Notes under the pieces: model-generated | What the model was told of the DNA's origin: nothing | Seen by the model: the letters and a program-made list of their open reading frames with translations, nothing else | Database searches by the model: none | Translations under genes and position numbers: made by a program | Part shown: positions 16,709 through 25,714 of the stretch, piece after piece | How the letters are laid out: each line of letters opens with the position of its first letter | Position numbering within the stretch: position 1 is the stretch's first letter | Assembly: GCA_001513105.1 (NCBI GenBank) | Contig: LFSH01000078.1 | Span: 1 to 35,874, forward strand | DNA from: Clostridiales bacterium DTU070 | Lineage (GTDB): Bacteria; Bacillota; Clostridia; DSM-8532 | Length of the DNA: 35,874 nt | Direction of reading: 5' to 3'

Positions 16709-16722
16709 TGAAAGCGCTTACA
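16709..16722. promoter_or_regulatory. cre-like / LacI-family operator between uxaC and its regulator
   Basis: TGAAAGCGCTTACA fits the CcpA catabolite-repression consensus TGWAANCGNTNWCA at every position. It is centred 30 bases upstream of uxaC, downstream of the likely uxaC -10 region. It may bind CcpA, the LacI-type protein encoded divergently, or both. Confidence 0.75.
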
Positions 16723-16796
16723 GATTTGTTTATACTTAATATATCACAAAAATTAAACCGATAAAAGATAAAAACATTACATAGGAGAGATTTAAG

Positions 16797-17777
16797 TTGA
16801 ATATTTATGATATTGCAAGGGAGGCCAACGTTTCCATCGCCACTGTTTCAAGGGTTCTGAACGACAGCGGCAGGGTCAGGGATATTACAAGGCAGAAGGT
16901 TGAAGCGGTATTGAAAAAATACAATTATGTTCCCAGCGCCATTGCCCGGGGAATGATGACAAACTCGTTAAAAACCATTGGCATTGTTGCCATCGATATT
17001 CGAAATCTCTATTATGCTAATGTTGCACACAGCATAGAACAGTCCCTTTCTGTTTTAGGCTTTAATACAATCCTGTGCAATACCGGTTATGATACAGAAC
17101 AAAAAATAAAGTATCTTAGAATGCTTGTTGAAAAGAAAGTTGACTCAATAATCCTCGTAGGGTCCCCGTTTAAGGATCCGAGCCTTGACAAGCCAATTGA
17201 GCAGATATCGAAAAACACTCCCATTATTATTGTCAACGGGCACTACGAGTATCCCAACATCTATTCTGTTCAGTGCAATGACAGAAGTGCTCTTAAAAGG
17301 AGTGTTGATTACCTGGTTTCAAAAGGAAGAAAGAGTTTCCTGTACCTGTACGATGCAGAAACCTTCAGCGGCAGGCAAAAGCTGCTGGGATTCATGGACG
17401 CGGTTTCAAAGCATCAAGTCAAATCAGAGGTTTTCCTGGTAAAGCCGGGCCTTGAACCTGCTTATGAGAAAATACAGGAACTTGTCAGCAGCGGTCTTGA
17501 CTTTGACGCTGTCCTTACCAGTGAAGACTTTACCGCAATAGGAGTGCTTAAATGCCTGGCCGCAAACAACATTCGTGTGCCCGAAGATGTCAGCGTTATG
17601 GGGTTTAACAACTCGGTACTGTCTGTCTGCTGCACGCCTGCGCTTTCGACGGTTGACAGCAAAATGGAGGAAATGGGCAGGGTTGCGGTAAAAGTCCTGC
17701 ACAAGGTTTTAAAGGGAGAAAAAGCCGAAACAAGCACGGTAATAGACGCAGATCTTATTTTCAGGGAAACAACCTGA
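16797..17777 (+). CDS. LacI-family transcriptional regulator
   Basis: Predicted 326-residue repressor. The N-terminal helix-turn-helix and hinge helix are intact (NIYDIAREANVSIATVSRVLN, residues 2-22; then KKYNYVPSAIARGM). The rest is a periplasmic-binding-protein-like sensor domain that ends with the usual LSTVD and dimer-interface segments. The start is a TTG at 16797 with AGGAGAG 7 bases upstream. It is divergent from uxaC, so it most likely controls uronate use in response to a sugar acid or derived intermediate. That is inferred from position only. CcpA itself is also in this family, but the location argues for a local regulator. Confidence 0.9.
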   Translation: MNIYDIAREANVSIATVSRVLNDSGRVRDITRQKVEAVLKKYNYVPSAIARGMMTNSLKTIGIVAIDIRNLYYANVAHSIEQSLSVLGFNTILCNTGYDTEQKIKYLRMLVEKKVDSIILVGSPFKDPSLDKPIEQISKNTPIIIVNGHYEYPNIYSVQCNDRSALKRSVDYLVSKGRKSFLYLYDAETFSGRQKLLGFMDAVSKHQVKSEVFLVKPGLEPAYEKIQELVSSGLDFDAVLTSEDFTAIGVLKCLAANNIRVPEDVSVMGFNNSVLSVCCTPALSTVDSKMEEMGRVAVKVLHKVLKGEKAETSTVIDADLIFRETT

Positions 17778-17816
17778 TTCATTGCTGTTTTAATCCTTTC
17801 TTAATGTGGGAATATA

Positions 17817-17834
17817 TTGTTATGAGCTTAACTC
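17817..17834. promoter_or_regulatory. Rex-like operator upstream of ldh
   Basis: TTGTTATGAGCTTAACTC matches 11 of 14 defined positions of the clostridial Rex consensus TTGTTAANNNNTTAACAA. It lies 34 bases before the ldh start. Rex is an NADH-sensing repressor of fermentation genes, and ldh is a usual target. The right half-site is imperfect. Confidence 0.42.
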
Positions 17835-17868
17835 ATTCCGATAGCATTTAAGAAAGGAGACAGGTCGG

Positions 17869-18822
17869 ATGAAAAAGGATATTAACAAGGTTTCAATAAT
17901 CGGTGCGGGTTTTGTCGGTTCAACAACTGCCTATACCCTTATGCTGAGCGGGATATTCTCTGAAATGGTAATCATAGATGTTAATGAAGACAAGGCCAGG
18001 GGCGAGGTTATGGACCTGAACCACGGCCTGCCTTTTGCAAAACCGGTAAGGATTTACCACGGAACTTACAGTGATATAAAGGACTCGGACATTATTATCA
18101 TATCCGCCGGCGCCAACCAGAAAGAGGGTGAAACAAGGCTTGATCTGGTTCATAAAAACACCGAAATCTTCAAAAGCATTGTTTCTGAAATCACCAGGTA
18201 CACGACGCCTGAAAAAACCCTGCTCCTGGTTGTAACAAATCCTGTGGACATACTGACCTATGTTACCGCCAAATTGTCAGGCTGGCCGGCCGAAAAGGTG
18301 ATAGGTTCGGGAACGGTACTGGACACTGCGCGTTTCAGATACCTGATAGGCGAGCATGTAGGAATTGATACAAGAAATGTGCACGGTTATATCCTGGGCG
18401 AGCATGGGGATACCGAGCTCCCGGCATGGAGCCTTACCACGATAGCGGGCATGCCGATGGACGAATACTGCAGATCATGCAAATCGTGCCAGGAGGGACG
18501 CAGCAGGTTTGAGATTTTCGAAAACGTGAAAAACGCCGCATATGAAATTATAAGACTGAAAGGAGCCACCTATTACGCAGTGGCACTGGCAGTTAAAAGA
18601 ATAGTTGAAGCCATTATGCGTGACGAGCATTCCATTTTAACGGTATCAAGCCTCCTAAGCGGTCAGTACGGGCTTTCGGATGTATGCCTAAGTGTTCCTT
18701 CAGTTGTTGATCGGAACGGCATTAACCGTATTCTTGAAGTGCCTCTTTCAGATAAGGAAAAGCAGTTGCTTCACAAATCAGGAGAAACGCTGAAACAAAT
18801 AATCGCTCAGCTTAGAATATAG
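17869..18822 (+). CDS. ldh: L-lactate dehydrogenase
   Basis: Predicted 317-residue NAD-dependent enzyme reducing pyruvate to L-lactate. The nucleotide fold [11 protein letters not shown] is at residues 13-23. The specificity loop reads [13 protein letters not shown] (Gln for lactate rather than Arg for malate), [10 protein letters not shown] is near 124-133, and the active-site [12 protein letters not shown] loop with catalytic His is around 177-188. AAAGGAG precedes the ATG. The gene stands alone, 91 bases after the regulator, with a Rex-like site upstream and a terminator downstream. Clostridial Ldh is often activated by fructose-1,6-bisphosphate. That is not deducible here. Confidence 0.96.
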   Translation: MKKDINKVSIIGAGFVGSTTAYTLMLSGIFSEMVIIDVNEDKARGEVMDLNHGLPFAKPVRIYHGTYSDIKDSDIIIISAGANQKEGETRLDLVHKNTEIFKSIVSEITRYTTPEKTLLLVVTNPVDILTYVTAKLSGWPAEKVIGSGTVLDTARFRYLIGEHVGIDTRNVHGYILGEHGDTELPAWSLTTIAGMPMDEYCRSCKSCQEGRSRFEIFENVKNAAYEIIRLKGATYYAVALAVKRIVEAIMRDEHSILTVSSLLSGQYGLSDVCLSVPSVVDRNGINRILEVPLSDKEKQLLHKSGETLKQIIAQLRI

Positions 18823-18874
18823 TATAAAAACAGGAAGAACACTATCAGTCGTTCTGGATATTTCAGACTGAACA

Positions 18875-18904
18875 AAAGGGCTTATATCAAGCCCTTTATT
18901 ATTT
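18875..18904. terminator. Bidirectional terminator between ldh and the small membrane gene
   Basis: A perfect 9-bp stem AAAGGGCTT/AAGCCCTTT (18875-18883 with 18889-18897) is followed by ATTATTT on the plus strand and TGTTC on the minus strand. It serves two convergent genes. Confidence 0.85.
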
Positions 18905-19058
18905 AGTCGCCAAATACTCTTTTCCCTCTTATAATCCGGATAAGAACACTTATTATGGCTGCTACAAGCAGTAAATGAATAAAACCCCCCAGGGTATAGG
19001 AAGTTACAACCCCCAACAGCCACAGTATGAACAAAACAATCGCAATGGTCCATAACAT
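18903..19058 (-). CDS. Lmo0937-type small membrane protein
   Basis: A 51-residue gene read directly from the minus strand. It starts MLWTIAIVLFILWLLG, continues VVTSYTLGGFIHLLLV, and ends in a basic RIIRGKRVFGD. Two hydrophobic stretches (residues 4-20 and 24-41) are joined by SYTLGG. This pattern is typical of the widespread Lmo0937-family tiny membrane proteins of unknown function in Bacillota. AAAGGTGTG lies 7 bases before the ATG. Its stop codon touches the terminator shared with ldh. A longer overlapping frame from 19053 is its out-of-frame shadow. Confidence 0.82.
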   Translation of the reverse strand: MLWTIAIVLFILWLLGVVTSYTLGGFIHLLLVAAIISVLIRIIRGKRVFGD

Positions 19059-19227
19059 CTTATCACACACCTTTCATATTATGTTTTGTCCAAAAAACTG
19101 CCGCTTCATTCGAGGCAAATTATTCAACACCTGTCTTAATGTTGAATAAGATTCAAACAATAAGCCAAAAATAAGGATCTGAAGAATTCATACAAGCCAT
19201 ACATGGAAATTCACGGGGTGAAAATAA

Positions 19228-20370
19228 ATGCTGAAAAGAACAGCTGTTCTCGTATTGGGATTAATTATGCTTGCTACACTTACAGCATGCCCTGACAAGG
19301 AGCAGTCAGAGCAGCAGGATGATACCGAGATGATACCCAACACAATGCAGAAGGCGGCAGATGAACTGGAACAGATAATTACACTGCTGGGCGGTCCCTT
19401 GTTCAATGGGCGTGATAATATAGAACAGATGAAAAATGAGCAGATGCAAATGCTGTTTGAATCAATACAGAAATTCTCGCTTGGAACACAGGACAATGAG
19501 CAGATGAAAAACGACGACAACCCCGAAAGAGACGAACAGCAGCAGGAAGGCAGCAGGAGTGAAAAGCAGGAGAGCGAGGAAAGCGGACAAAGTGAAGATC
19601 AAAAAGACGCAAAGGATGAACAGCAAAAGGAACAGGAAGGCGAGCAGAACAAAGAGGAAAGCGCCGGTGGTTCTGATAAGGAAAAACCAGGCAGCGAAGA
19701 TGACCAAAATCTGAATCAGAAAGAACAGGAAATACAAAAGGAGAATTCGGGTGAAAAGGAGGATACGCAAAGACCCGGAATAACACATGACAAGACCTTT
19801 CAGTATGAAGACAGTCTTTTCGGCATCCCCCAGTGGCATGATGACAACTGGAAGATTATAAAGGTTCTGGCCGACGGTATGCATTTCACATGGAATAACC
19901 TGCAGCCCGAATTAATAAAAAAGGGAGTTGCCCAGACCCAGATTGAGAACTTCGGCAGGGCTCTCATTTCATTATCACAAAATGTAAATGCAAAAAACAT
20001 AGTTGAATCGCAGAACGCCGCTTTCCAGCTGTCACAGGCATTAGCCGATTTCCACAGCTACTACAAAACCGAAATCCCGGCAGAACTGCCCCGTATTTCA
20101 AGCGGGGTTACAGGCATCCACTTTGCCGTAAAGCAAAACAACTGGCCAAGGGCACAGGAGCTTGCAAACCAGCTTCAACAGGAGTTTGCAAAGCTCAAGG
20201 CAAGTATAGAGGACAACCAGACCCACATTTTTCAGATGCTGGAGTTTTCCCTTAATGATCTCTGCTCTGCAGTTTACAACCAGGATTCCGTGCTTGTAAT
20301 GATACGAACAAACCTGGTAAACACAAATATCCGCGAACTGGATGTAAGGCTGTCGCAAAAACAGGATTAG
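19228..20370 (+). CDS. Lipoprotein with Glu/Gln-rich linker, unknown function
   Basis: Predicted 380-residue secreted lipoprotein. The signal peptide is MLKRTAVLVLGLIMLATLTAC with a lipobox at LTAC and the lipidated Cys at residue 21. Residues 30-90 are helical. Residues 95-180 are a low-complexity hydrophilic stretch dominated by Glu, Gln, Lys, Ser and Asp, probably a flexible spacer. Residues 185-380 form a helical domain (FGIPQWHDDNWKIIKVLADGMHFTWNNLQPEL onward) that I do not recognise. It would sit on the outer face of the membrane. The start has GGGGTG upstream, rather weak. The 3' end is one base from the convergent purD stop, with no terminator between. Confidence 0.8.
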   Translation: MLKRTAVLVLGLIMLATLTACPDKEQSEQQDDTEMIPNTMQKAADELEQIITLLGGPLFNGRDNIEQMKNEQMQMLFESIQKFSLGTQDNEQMKNDDNPERDEQQQEGSRSEKQESEESGQSEDQKDAKDEQQKEQEGEQNKEESAGGSDKEKPGSEDDQNLNQKEQEIQKENSGEKEDTQRPGITHDKTFQYEDSLFGIPQWHDDNWKIIKVLADGMHFTWNNLQPELIKKGVAQTQIENFGRALISLSQNVNAKNIVESQNAAFQLSQALADFHSYYKTEIPAELPRISSGVTGIHFAVKQNNWPRAQELANQLQQEFAKLKASIEDNQTHIFQMLEFSLNDLCSAVYNQDSVLVMIRTNLVNTNIRELDVRLSQKQD

Positions 20371-20371
20371 C

Positions 20372-21631
20372 CTAAAAATTACCTATATCCCTGCGGTAGT
20401 GGGCACCCTCGAAGTGAATGGCCGAAACATGCCTGTAAGCTTTATCCTTTGCCTCTTTCAGGGTTTGCCCGAGGGCGGTTACGCCAAGGACGCGGCCTCC
20501 GTTTGTATAGTACTCGTTACCCTCTTTTTTCGTACCGGCATGGAAAACCATTATATCCTTCGATGCTTTCACCGCATCGAGGCCGAAGATTTTCAATCCC
20601 TTGCGGTAATTCTGCGGATAGCCCTCCGATGCCATTATTACGCAAAGGCATGCCGAATTGTCCCATTCTATCTCTATTTCATTGAGTCTTTCGTCAATTA
20701 CCGCTTCAATGATGTCGAGCAAATCGTTTTTCAGCCGCGGGAGTACAACCTGTGTTTCCGGGTCTCCAAAACGGGCATTATATTCCAAAACCTTGGGCCC
20801 GTCCTTAGTGAGAATCAGGCCGAAATACAAAACACCCCTGAAGGTGCGGCCCTCTTTATTCAAAGCCTCAATGGTCGGGCGGAAGATTTTGCTCATACAT
20901 ATTTCGGCTATTTCCCCGGTATACACAGTGCTTGGCGAGAATGCGCCCATCCCGCCGGTATTAGGGCCCTTATCACCGTCAAAAACCCGTTTGTGATCCT
21001 GGGCGCTGACCATTGGTACAATGGTTTTTCCGTCGGTAAAGGAAAGAACCGAGACCTCGGGTCCTGACAGGAACTCCTCAATTACAACAACATTTCCGGC
21101 GTCACCGAATTTTTTCTTTTCCATCATGCTGATAATGGCTTCCCTTGCTTCATCTTCAGTATTGCATATAACAACGCCTTTACCGAGCGCCAGGCCGTCG
21201 GCCTTGACAACAAGGGGATACTCCTGGTTTTCAATATAGGCCAGTGCCTTGTCCATATCGCTGAAAGTTTCGAACCTTGCAGTGGGAATGCCGTACTTTT
21301 TCATCAGGTTCTTTGAGAATTCCTTGCTCGACTCTATCAGTGCAGCTTCCTTCGTGGGACCGAAGGCACGGATTCCCGCTTCGGTCAGGGCATTGACCAT
21401 CCCCATTGCAAGCGGATCATCGGGAGCCACTATAACAAGAGCTATATTCTTTTCCCTGCAGGCATTTATTATGGACGGGGTATCCATAACGCCTATATCC
21501 AGGCATTCAGCGTATTCACTGATTCCTCCGTTTCCAGGCGCGCAGAAGATCTTATCAATTCTTTTGCTTTGGGAGAGCTTCCATACAATTGCATGTTCAC
21601 GGCCTCCCGAACCTACCACCAGTACTTTCAT
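20372..21631 (-). CDS. purD: Phosphoribosylamine-glycine ligase
   Basis: Predicted 419-residue GARS of the ATP-grasp superfamily, second step of purine synthesis, making glycinamide ribonucleotide from phosphoribosylamine, glycine and ATP. It begins MKVLVVGSGGREHAIVWKL. Family signatures PLVVKADGLALGKGV near 140-154, HKRVFDGDKGPNTGGMGAFSP near 212-232 and YNARFGDPETQV near 287-298 are intact. Length is normal. It is the last gene of the pur operon, 36 bases after purH, and runs almost into the convergent lipoprotein gene. Confidence 0.97.
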   Translation of the reverse strand: MKVLVVGSGGREHAIVWKLSQSKRIDKIFCAPGNGGISEYAECLDIGVMDTPSIINACREKNIALVIVAPDDPLAMGMVNALTEAGIRAFGPTKEAALIESSKEFSKNLMKKYGIPTARFETFSDMDKALAYIENQEYPLVVKADGLALGKGVVICNTEDEAREAIISMMEKKKFGDAGNVVVIEEFLSGPEVSVLSFTDGKTIVPMVSAQDHKRVFDGDKGPNTGGMGAFSPSTVYTGEIAEICMSKIFRPTIEALNKEGRTFRGVLYFGLILTKDGPKVLEYNARFGDPETQVVLPRLKNDLLDIIEAVIDERLNEIEIEWDNSACLCVIMASEGYPQNYRKGLKIFGLDAVKASKDIMVFHAGTKKEGNEYYTNGGRVLGVTALGQTLKEAKDKAYRHVSAIHFEGAHYRRDIGNF

Positions 21632-21667
21632 AACATTCCTCCGGGCAAAATTATTTCAGGTTATCCG

Positions 21668-23209
21668 TCAATGCTTGAAATGACGGATCCCGGTAAATAC
21701 CATTGCTATTCCGTATTTGTCGCATGCATCAATTGATTCCTGGTCTCTTACCGAACCACCGGGCTGGATTATAGCGGTAATTCCTGCCTTATAGGCTGCC
21801 TCTACGCAGTCGGGGAACGGGAAGAACGCATCCGATGCCATAACCGCACCCCTGCACTTTTCCCCGCCGGCTTCAATTGCTATTTTTGCCGCGGTTATGC
21901 GGTTCATCTGTCCACAGCCTATGCCAATGGTTCCGTTGGGTCTGGCAACAACTATTGCATTCGACTTGGTATGCTTGACAACTTTCATTGCGAATTTCAT
22001 TGTTTCAAGTTCTTCAGCCGTTGGTTGTTTTTTGGTTACAACCCTGATATCTGAGTCATCATACAGAATATCGTCCTTGTCCTGGAGCAGCAGGCCTCCT
22101 CCAACCTTTTTCATGTCAAAGCCTTTGACTGATTTATCAGATATTGAAGGCAGCCTCAGAAGCCTTATGTTCTTTTTCTGTTTCAGTATTTCAAGGGCCT
22201 CGGGTTTAAAGGAAGGAGCCACTATAATCTCAAGGAATATTTTACTCATCTCTGCTGCGGTCTTTTCATCTATTTCACGGTTGGCTGCGACAATTCCTCC
22301 GAAAATAGAAACCTTGTCGCCCTCATATGCGTTCATGTAGGCTTCGTAAATATCTGAACCCGTGCCCACACCGCACGGGTTGGCATGCTTTACAGCAACA
22401 ACTGCAGGTTCGTCGAACTCTTTCAGGAGTTCAAGCGCACCGTTCGTATCGTTGATATTGTTAAAGGACAGTTCCTTTCCGTGCAGCTGTTCTGCCTGCG
22501 TGAGCCACCCGGCAGTATTCCCGGTTTCCTTATAGAATACCGCTTTCTGATGCGGATTCTCGCCGTATCTCATGTCCTGAACCTTTTCAAAAGTCAGTGT
22601 AAGAGTCTTCGGAAAGGATTCGTCATTCAGCTGTGTTCGCAGATACTGCTGGATTAATGTGTCATAGTGGCTTGTATGTTCAAAAACCTTATAGCACAGG
22701 CGGAGCCTTGTATGAGGAGAAACATCCCCGCTCTCCCTGATCTCTTTCAGAACTGTTTCGTAGTCCTCAGGGTCAACTATTACCACTACATCCTGGTAAT
22801 TCTTCGCAGCAGAGCGAAGCATTGTGGGACCGCCTATATCTATGTTTTCAATTGCTTCCTGGAGCGTAACATTCTCTTTCAGTATGGTCTGTTTAAACGG
22901 GTAAAGGTTTACCACCACCATATCAATGGGCTCAATTCCAAGTTCCTGGAGCTGTTCCATATGCTGCGGGTTATCTCTTATTGCAAGCAGCCCGGCATGA
23001 ACTTTCGGATGCAGAGTTTTTACTCTTCCGTCAAGGCATTCAGGAAACCCTGTGACATCTGAAATACCTGTAACCTTAATACCGTTCTTCTGAAGAAGCT
23101 CTGCCGTTCCCCCGGTGGAAATAATCTCAACCTGAAGGCCTGCGAGTTCTTTCGCAAAATCCACAATGCCATTTTTGTCAGACACACTTATCAAGGCCCT
23201 TTTAATCAC
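21668..23209 (-). CDS. purH: Bifunctional AICAR transformylase / IMP cyclohydrolase
   Basis: Predicted 513-residue enzyme carrying out the last two steps of IMP synthesis: formyl transfer to AICAR and ring closure. The N-terminal MGS-like cyclohydrolase domain (residues 1-190) has [13 protein letters not shown] and [14 protein letters not shown]. The C-terminal transformylase domain has [24 protein letters not shown] with the catalytic Lys-His, and [12 protein letters not shown] near 460. Gene and domains are complete. It is 48 bases after purN in the operon. Confidence 0.97.
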   Translation of the reverse strand: MIKRALISVSDKNGIVDFAKELAGLQVEIISTGGTAELLQKNGIKVTGISDVTGFPECLDGRVKTLHPKVHAGLLAIRDNPQHMEQLQELGIEPIDMVVVNLYPFKQTILKENVTLQEAIENIDIGGPTMLRSAAKNYQDVVVIVDPEDYETVLKEIRESGDVSPHTRLRLCYKVFEHTSHYDTLIQQYLRTQLNDESFPKTLTLTFEKVQDMRYGENPHQKAVFYKETGNTAGWLTQAEQLHGKELSFNNINDTNGALELLKEFDEPAVVAVKHANPCGVGTGSDIYEAYMNAYEGDKVSIFGGIVAANREIDEKTAAEMSKIFLEIIVAPSFKPEALEILKQKKNIRLLRLPSISDKSVKGFDMKKVGGGLLLQDKDDILYDDSDIRVVTKKQPTAEELETMKFAMKVVKHTKSNAIVVARPNGTIGIGCGQMNRITAAKIAIEAGGEKCRGAVMASDAFFPFPDCVEAAYKAGITAIIQPGGSVRDQESIDACDKYGIAMVFTGIRHFKH

Positions 23210-23257
23210 TGAATATCACTCCCATTGCCATATGTTATATTTTTTCATCCATTTATT

Positions 23258-23884
23258 CTATTTCCTGATTATCACCTTTCTCCCGCGAACTTCCAGCCTG
23301 TCTTCCGAGAAAAGGCGAATCGCTTCAGGAAGGAGTATCCATTCTGCCTGTTCCATGACTCTTTTCTGAAGTGTTTCGGGTGTATCGTCGGGCAGTACCT
23401 CCACTGCCTTCTGTAAAATAATAGGGCCTGAATCGTATTCAGGCTCAACAAAGTGCACCGTTGCACCCGTTATTTTAACACCATATTCAAGTGCTTTCTG
23501 ATGAGGTATAATACCATAAAAACCTTTTCCGCAGAATGACGGAATAAGTGACGGGTGTACGTTTATAATCCTGTTGTTGTATTCCTGCACAAAACCTTCG
23601 CCGAGGCGGCTTAAAAACCCGGCAAGAACCACCAGCCCGACCTGGTGATTTTTCATATGCTCAATAAGCGCGCGGTCATAATCCTCTTCATTATCGAAAT
23701 TCCTGCGGGATATAACAGCAACCGGGATGTTCTTCTTTTTGGCTCTTTCTATCGCATAAGCCTTGCTGTTGCTGGAAACCACCGTTACAACGCAGCAGTT
23801 TTTCAGCGTGCCGTCTTCAATCCTGTCAAGTATGGCCTGCAGATTTGTTCCGCCGCCCGATACCATTACACCTATTCTCAGCAT
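23258..23884 (-). CDS. purN: Phosphoribosylglycinamide formyltransferase, folate-dependent
   Basis: Predicted 208-residue enzyme that adds a formyl group to glycinamide ribonucleotide using 10-formyltetrahydrofolate. The phosphate loop [11 protein letters not shown] is at residues 8-18. The catalytic Asn-His pair is in [12 protein letters not shown] near 106-117, and the catalytic Asp is in [12 protein letters not shown] near 144. Its ATG overlaps the end of purM by 7 bases, so the two are translationally coupled. Together with folA and thyA it ties purine synthesis to the folate pool. Confidence 0.97.
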   Translation of the reverse strand: MLRIGVMVSGGGTNLQAILDRIEDGTLKNCCVVTVVSSNSKAYAIERAKKKNIPVAVISRRNFDNEEDYDRALIEHMKNHQVGLVVLAGFLSRLGEGFVQEYNNRIINVHPSLIPSFCGKGFYGIIPHQKALEYGVKITGATVHFVEPEYDSGPIILQKAVEVLPDDTPETLQKRVMEQAEWILLPEAIRLFSEDRLEVRGRKVIIRK

Positions 23885-24900
23885 ATTTCTATTCTACCTT
23901 CACCTTCATCTATTCTGCCAATTATATAGGCCTTTTCGCCGCGTTCGCCAATGAACCTTAAAATCTCCCCGGCTTCATCCGCATCAACTGCCAGTACCAT
24001 GCCTATTCCCATATTGAATGTATTGTACATATCAGTCTCATCAACATTGCCCTGCCTTGCAATGAGCTCAAATACCGGCAAAACCGGCCATGTACCTTTT
24101 TGGATAACGGCTTTCAGCCCTTCAGGTATCATTCTTGGAATATTCTCAATAAAGCCCCCGCCGGTAATATGGGCTATTCCATTGATATTATATTTTTCCC
24201 TGAGTTCCAGTACTGTTTTGACATAAATCCTTGTCGGGGTTAAAAGAACGTCACCGATAGTTGAATTTAATTCAGGATAGTATTTGCTCAGAGCCTGCCT
24301 GTCGTCGGAGAATATTTTCCTTACAAGGGAGAAGCCGTTGCTGTGGACCCCTGAAGATGCTATACCTATTAATATATCACCGCTTTTTATTGATTTGCCG
24401 TCTATGATTTGATCCTTATCCACGATTCCTACGCAAAAACCTGCGAGATCATACTCGTTTTCCGGGTAGAAACCCGGCATTTCGGCTGTTTCGCCGCCTA
24501 CCAATGAACAGCCTGCCATGAGGCAGCCGTCAGATATACCTTTTACAATGTCCGCAACTTTCTGCGGATCAAGTTTCCCTGTTGCTATGTAATCCAAAAA
24601 GAATAACGGCTGGGCACCGCTGCAGACAATATCGTTGGCACACATTGCCACGCAGTCAATACCTACTGTATCATGCCTGTCAAGCGCAAATGCAATTTTC
24701 AGCTTGGTTCCTACACCGTCGGTTCCCGAAACAAGTACCGGTTTGTCAATTCTGATATTCTCAAGGGAAAACAGTCCGCCAAAACCTCCGATATCGGTCA
24801 ATACCTCGGGCCGCATTGTTTTTGACACATACTTTCTCATCAGCCTGACGGCTTCATAACCTGCATGTACATCAACACCGGCTTCCTTGTAATTTGCCAT
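23878..24900 (-). CDS. purM: Phosphoribosylformylglycinamidine cyclo-ligase
   Basis: Predicted 340-residue AIR synthetase, which closes the imidazole ring with ATP. It has [14 protein letters not shown] at the N-terminus, [15 protein letters not shown] near 60, [16 protein letters not shown] near 135-150, and [14 protein letters not shown] near 240. I chose the ATG at 24900 because GGAGGAA lies 7-8 bases before it. An in-frame ATG at 24915 overlaps that ribosome site. It follows purE closely, with no purC or purF in between, and overlaps purN. Confidence 0.96.
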   Translation of the reverse strand: MANYKEAGVDVHAGYEAVRLMRKYVSKTMRPEVLTDIGGFGGLFSLENIRIDKPVLVSGTDGVGTKLKIAFALDRHDTVGIDCVAMCANDIVCSGAQPLFFLDYIATGKLDPQKVADIVKGISDGCLMAGCSLVGGETAEMPGFYPENEYDLAGFCVGIVDKDQIIDGKSIKSGDILIGIASSGVHSNGFSLVRKIFSDDRQALSKYYPELNSTIGDVLLTPTRIYVKTVLELREKYNINGIAHITGGGFIENIPRMIPEGLKAVIQKGTWPVLPVFELIARQGNVDETDMYNTFNMGIGMVLAVDADEAGEILRFIGERGEKAYIIGRIDEGEGRIEIC

Positions 24901-24923
24901 ATAGGGTTCCTCCATTAATAAAA

Positions 24924-25439
24924 TTATAAGGTTTTTATGCCGTTCAGTTTTTCCTGCAGCTTTAAATTCTTCTCTTCAACCGATTTTTTCATCTGTTCTT
25001 TATATAAATGCATTTTCTTTCTAATTTCAGGATATTTTACGCCCAATATCTGAACAGCCAAGAGGGCGGCATTTTCGCTGCCGTTTATCGCTACCGTCGC
25101 CACAGGAACGCCTGCCGGCATCTGAACAATTGATAAAAGTGAATCAAGCCCGTCGAGGGTTGAAGAGTGTATTGGAAGACCTATTACCGGCAAAGCAGTG
25201 TATGCAGCAATAACTCCCGGTAAATGAGCCGCCTTGCCTGCTGCTGCAATAATAACCCCGTATCCCTTTTCCTCTGCTTCCTTTGCAAACTGTGCAGTGT
25301 TTTCAGGCGTACGATGCGCCGAACTGACCAGTACTGTTGTTTCAACTCCAAAATCATTAAGGGTTTTTATACATTTTTCAAGAACCTCGTAATCTGAATC
25401 GCTTCCCATTATTACTGCCGCTTTAGGTTGGTTAAACAT
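24924..25439 (-). CDS. purE: N5-carboxyaminoimidazole ribonucleotide mutase
   Basis: Predicted 171-residue Pur[15 protein letters not shown] at residues 8-21 binds the phosphate, SSAHRTPE near 39-46 is the active-site loop, and [25 protein letters not shown] forms the core. The purK gene, needed by class I PurE to supply carboxyamino-AIR, is not next to it. Class I versus class II cannot be settled by eye. It is the first gene of the operon, with GGAGG upstream, preceded by a roughly 210-base structured leader. No purC or purF follows. Confidence 0.95.
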   Translation of the reverse strand: MFNQPKAAVIMGSDSDYEVLEKCIKTLNDFGVETTVLVSSAHRTPENTAQFAKEAEEKGYGVIIAAAGKAAHLPGVIAAYTALPVIGLPIHSSTLDGLDSLLSIVQMPAGVPVATVAINGSENAALLAVQILGVKYPEIRKKMHLYKEQMKKSVEEKNLKLQEKLNGIKTL

Positions 25440-25469
25440 CTCTTTCCTCCGAAACTCCGTTCATGGTAT

Positions 25470-25653
25470 ATGTATAATTAAAAAACAGGTACCCACCTCT
25501 GTCAAGAGGTTGGAATAAGGCTCCTCAGCAGCCTTTTTAAATAATCCTGTTTTCAAATATTTTCAATATTTTCACCCACGGCATGATACTGACTGTAAAG
25601 CGCCGTTATTGCCCTTGCGCCTGATGGTTAATATTTGCACTGATTACTAATAT
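25470..25653 (-). promoter_or_regulatory. Structured purE leader ending in a terminator (candidate riboswitch)
   Basis: The transcript runs about 210 bases before purE. Its 3' half folds into a three-way junction: outer stem AAAACAGG/CCTGTTTT (25546-25553 with 25482-25489), and two inner hairpins AAGGCT/AGCCTT (25517-25522 with 25530-25535) and ACCTCT/AGAGGT (25495-25500 with 25505-25510). A U-run (TTTTTTAATT) follows at once, so the junction is itself a terminator. The 5' half contains ACGGC/GCCGT and could hold a ligand domain or an antiterminator. I could not match it by eye to the purine, PRPP, ZTP or ykkC-type consensus. Control of purine synthesis by attenuation is a reasonable inference. 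Confidence 0.6.
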
Positions 25654-25683
25654 ATAGTACAAAATGGGCTAATGACTTGTCAA
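25654..25683 (-). promoter_or_regulatory. Sigma-A promoter of the pur operon
   Basis: A perfect TTGACA (25678-25683) and TACTAT (25654-25659) are 18 bases apart on the minus strand. It lies 31 bases after the DUF2156 gene stop, about 215 bases before purE. Confidence 0.82.
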
Positions 25684-25714
25684 TAACAAAGATGTACAGA
25701 ATTAACACCTGAAT

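Noticed and set aside
18778-19053. 91-residue minus-strand frame after ldh
   Set aside because: It runs through the terminator hairpin and overlaps the well-supported 51-residue membrane gene in another frame.
25435-25465. Ten-codon upstream ORF overlapping the purE start
   Set aside because: It has no ribosome site of its own, so translation is unlikely.
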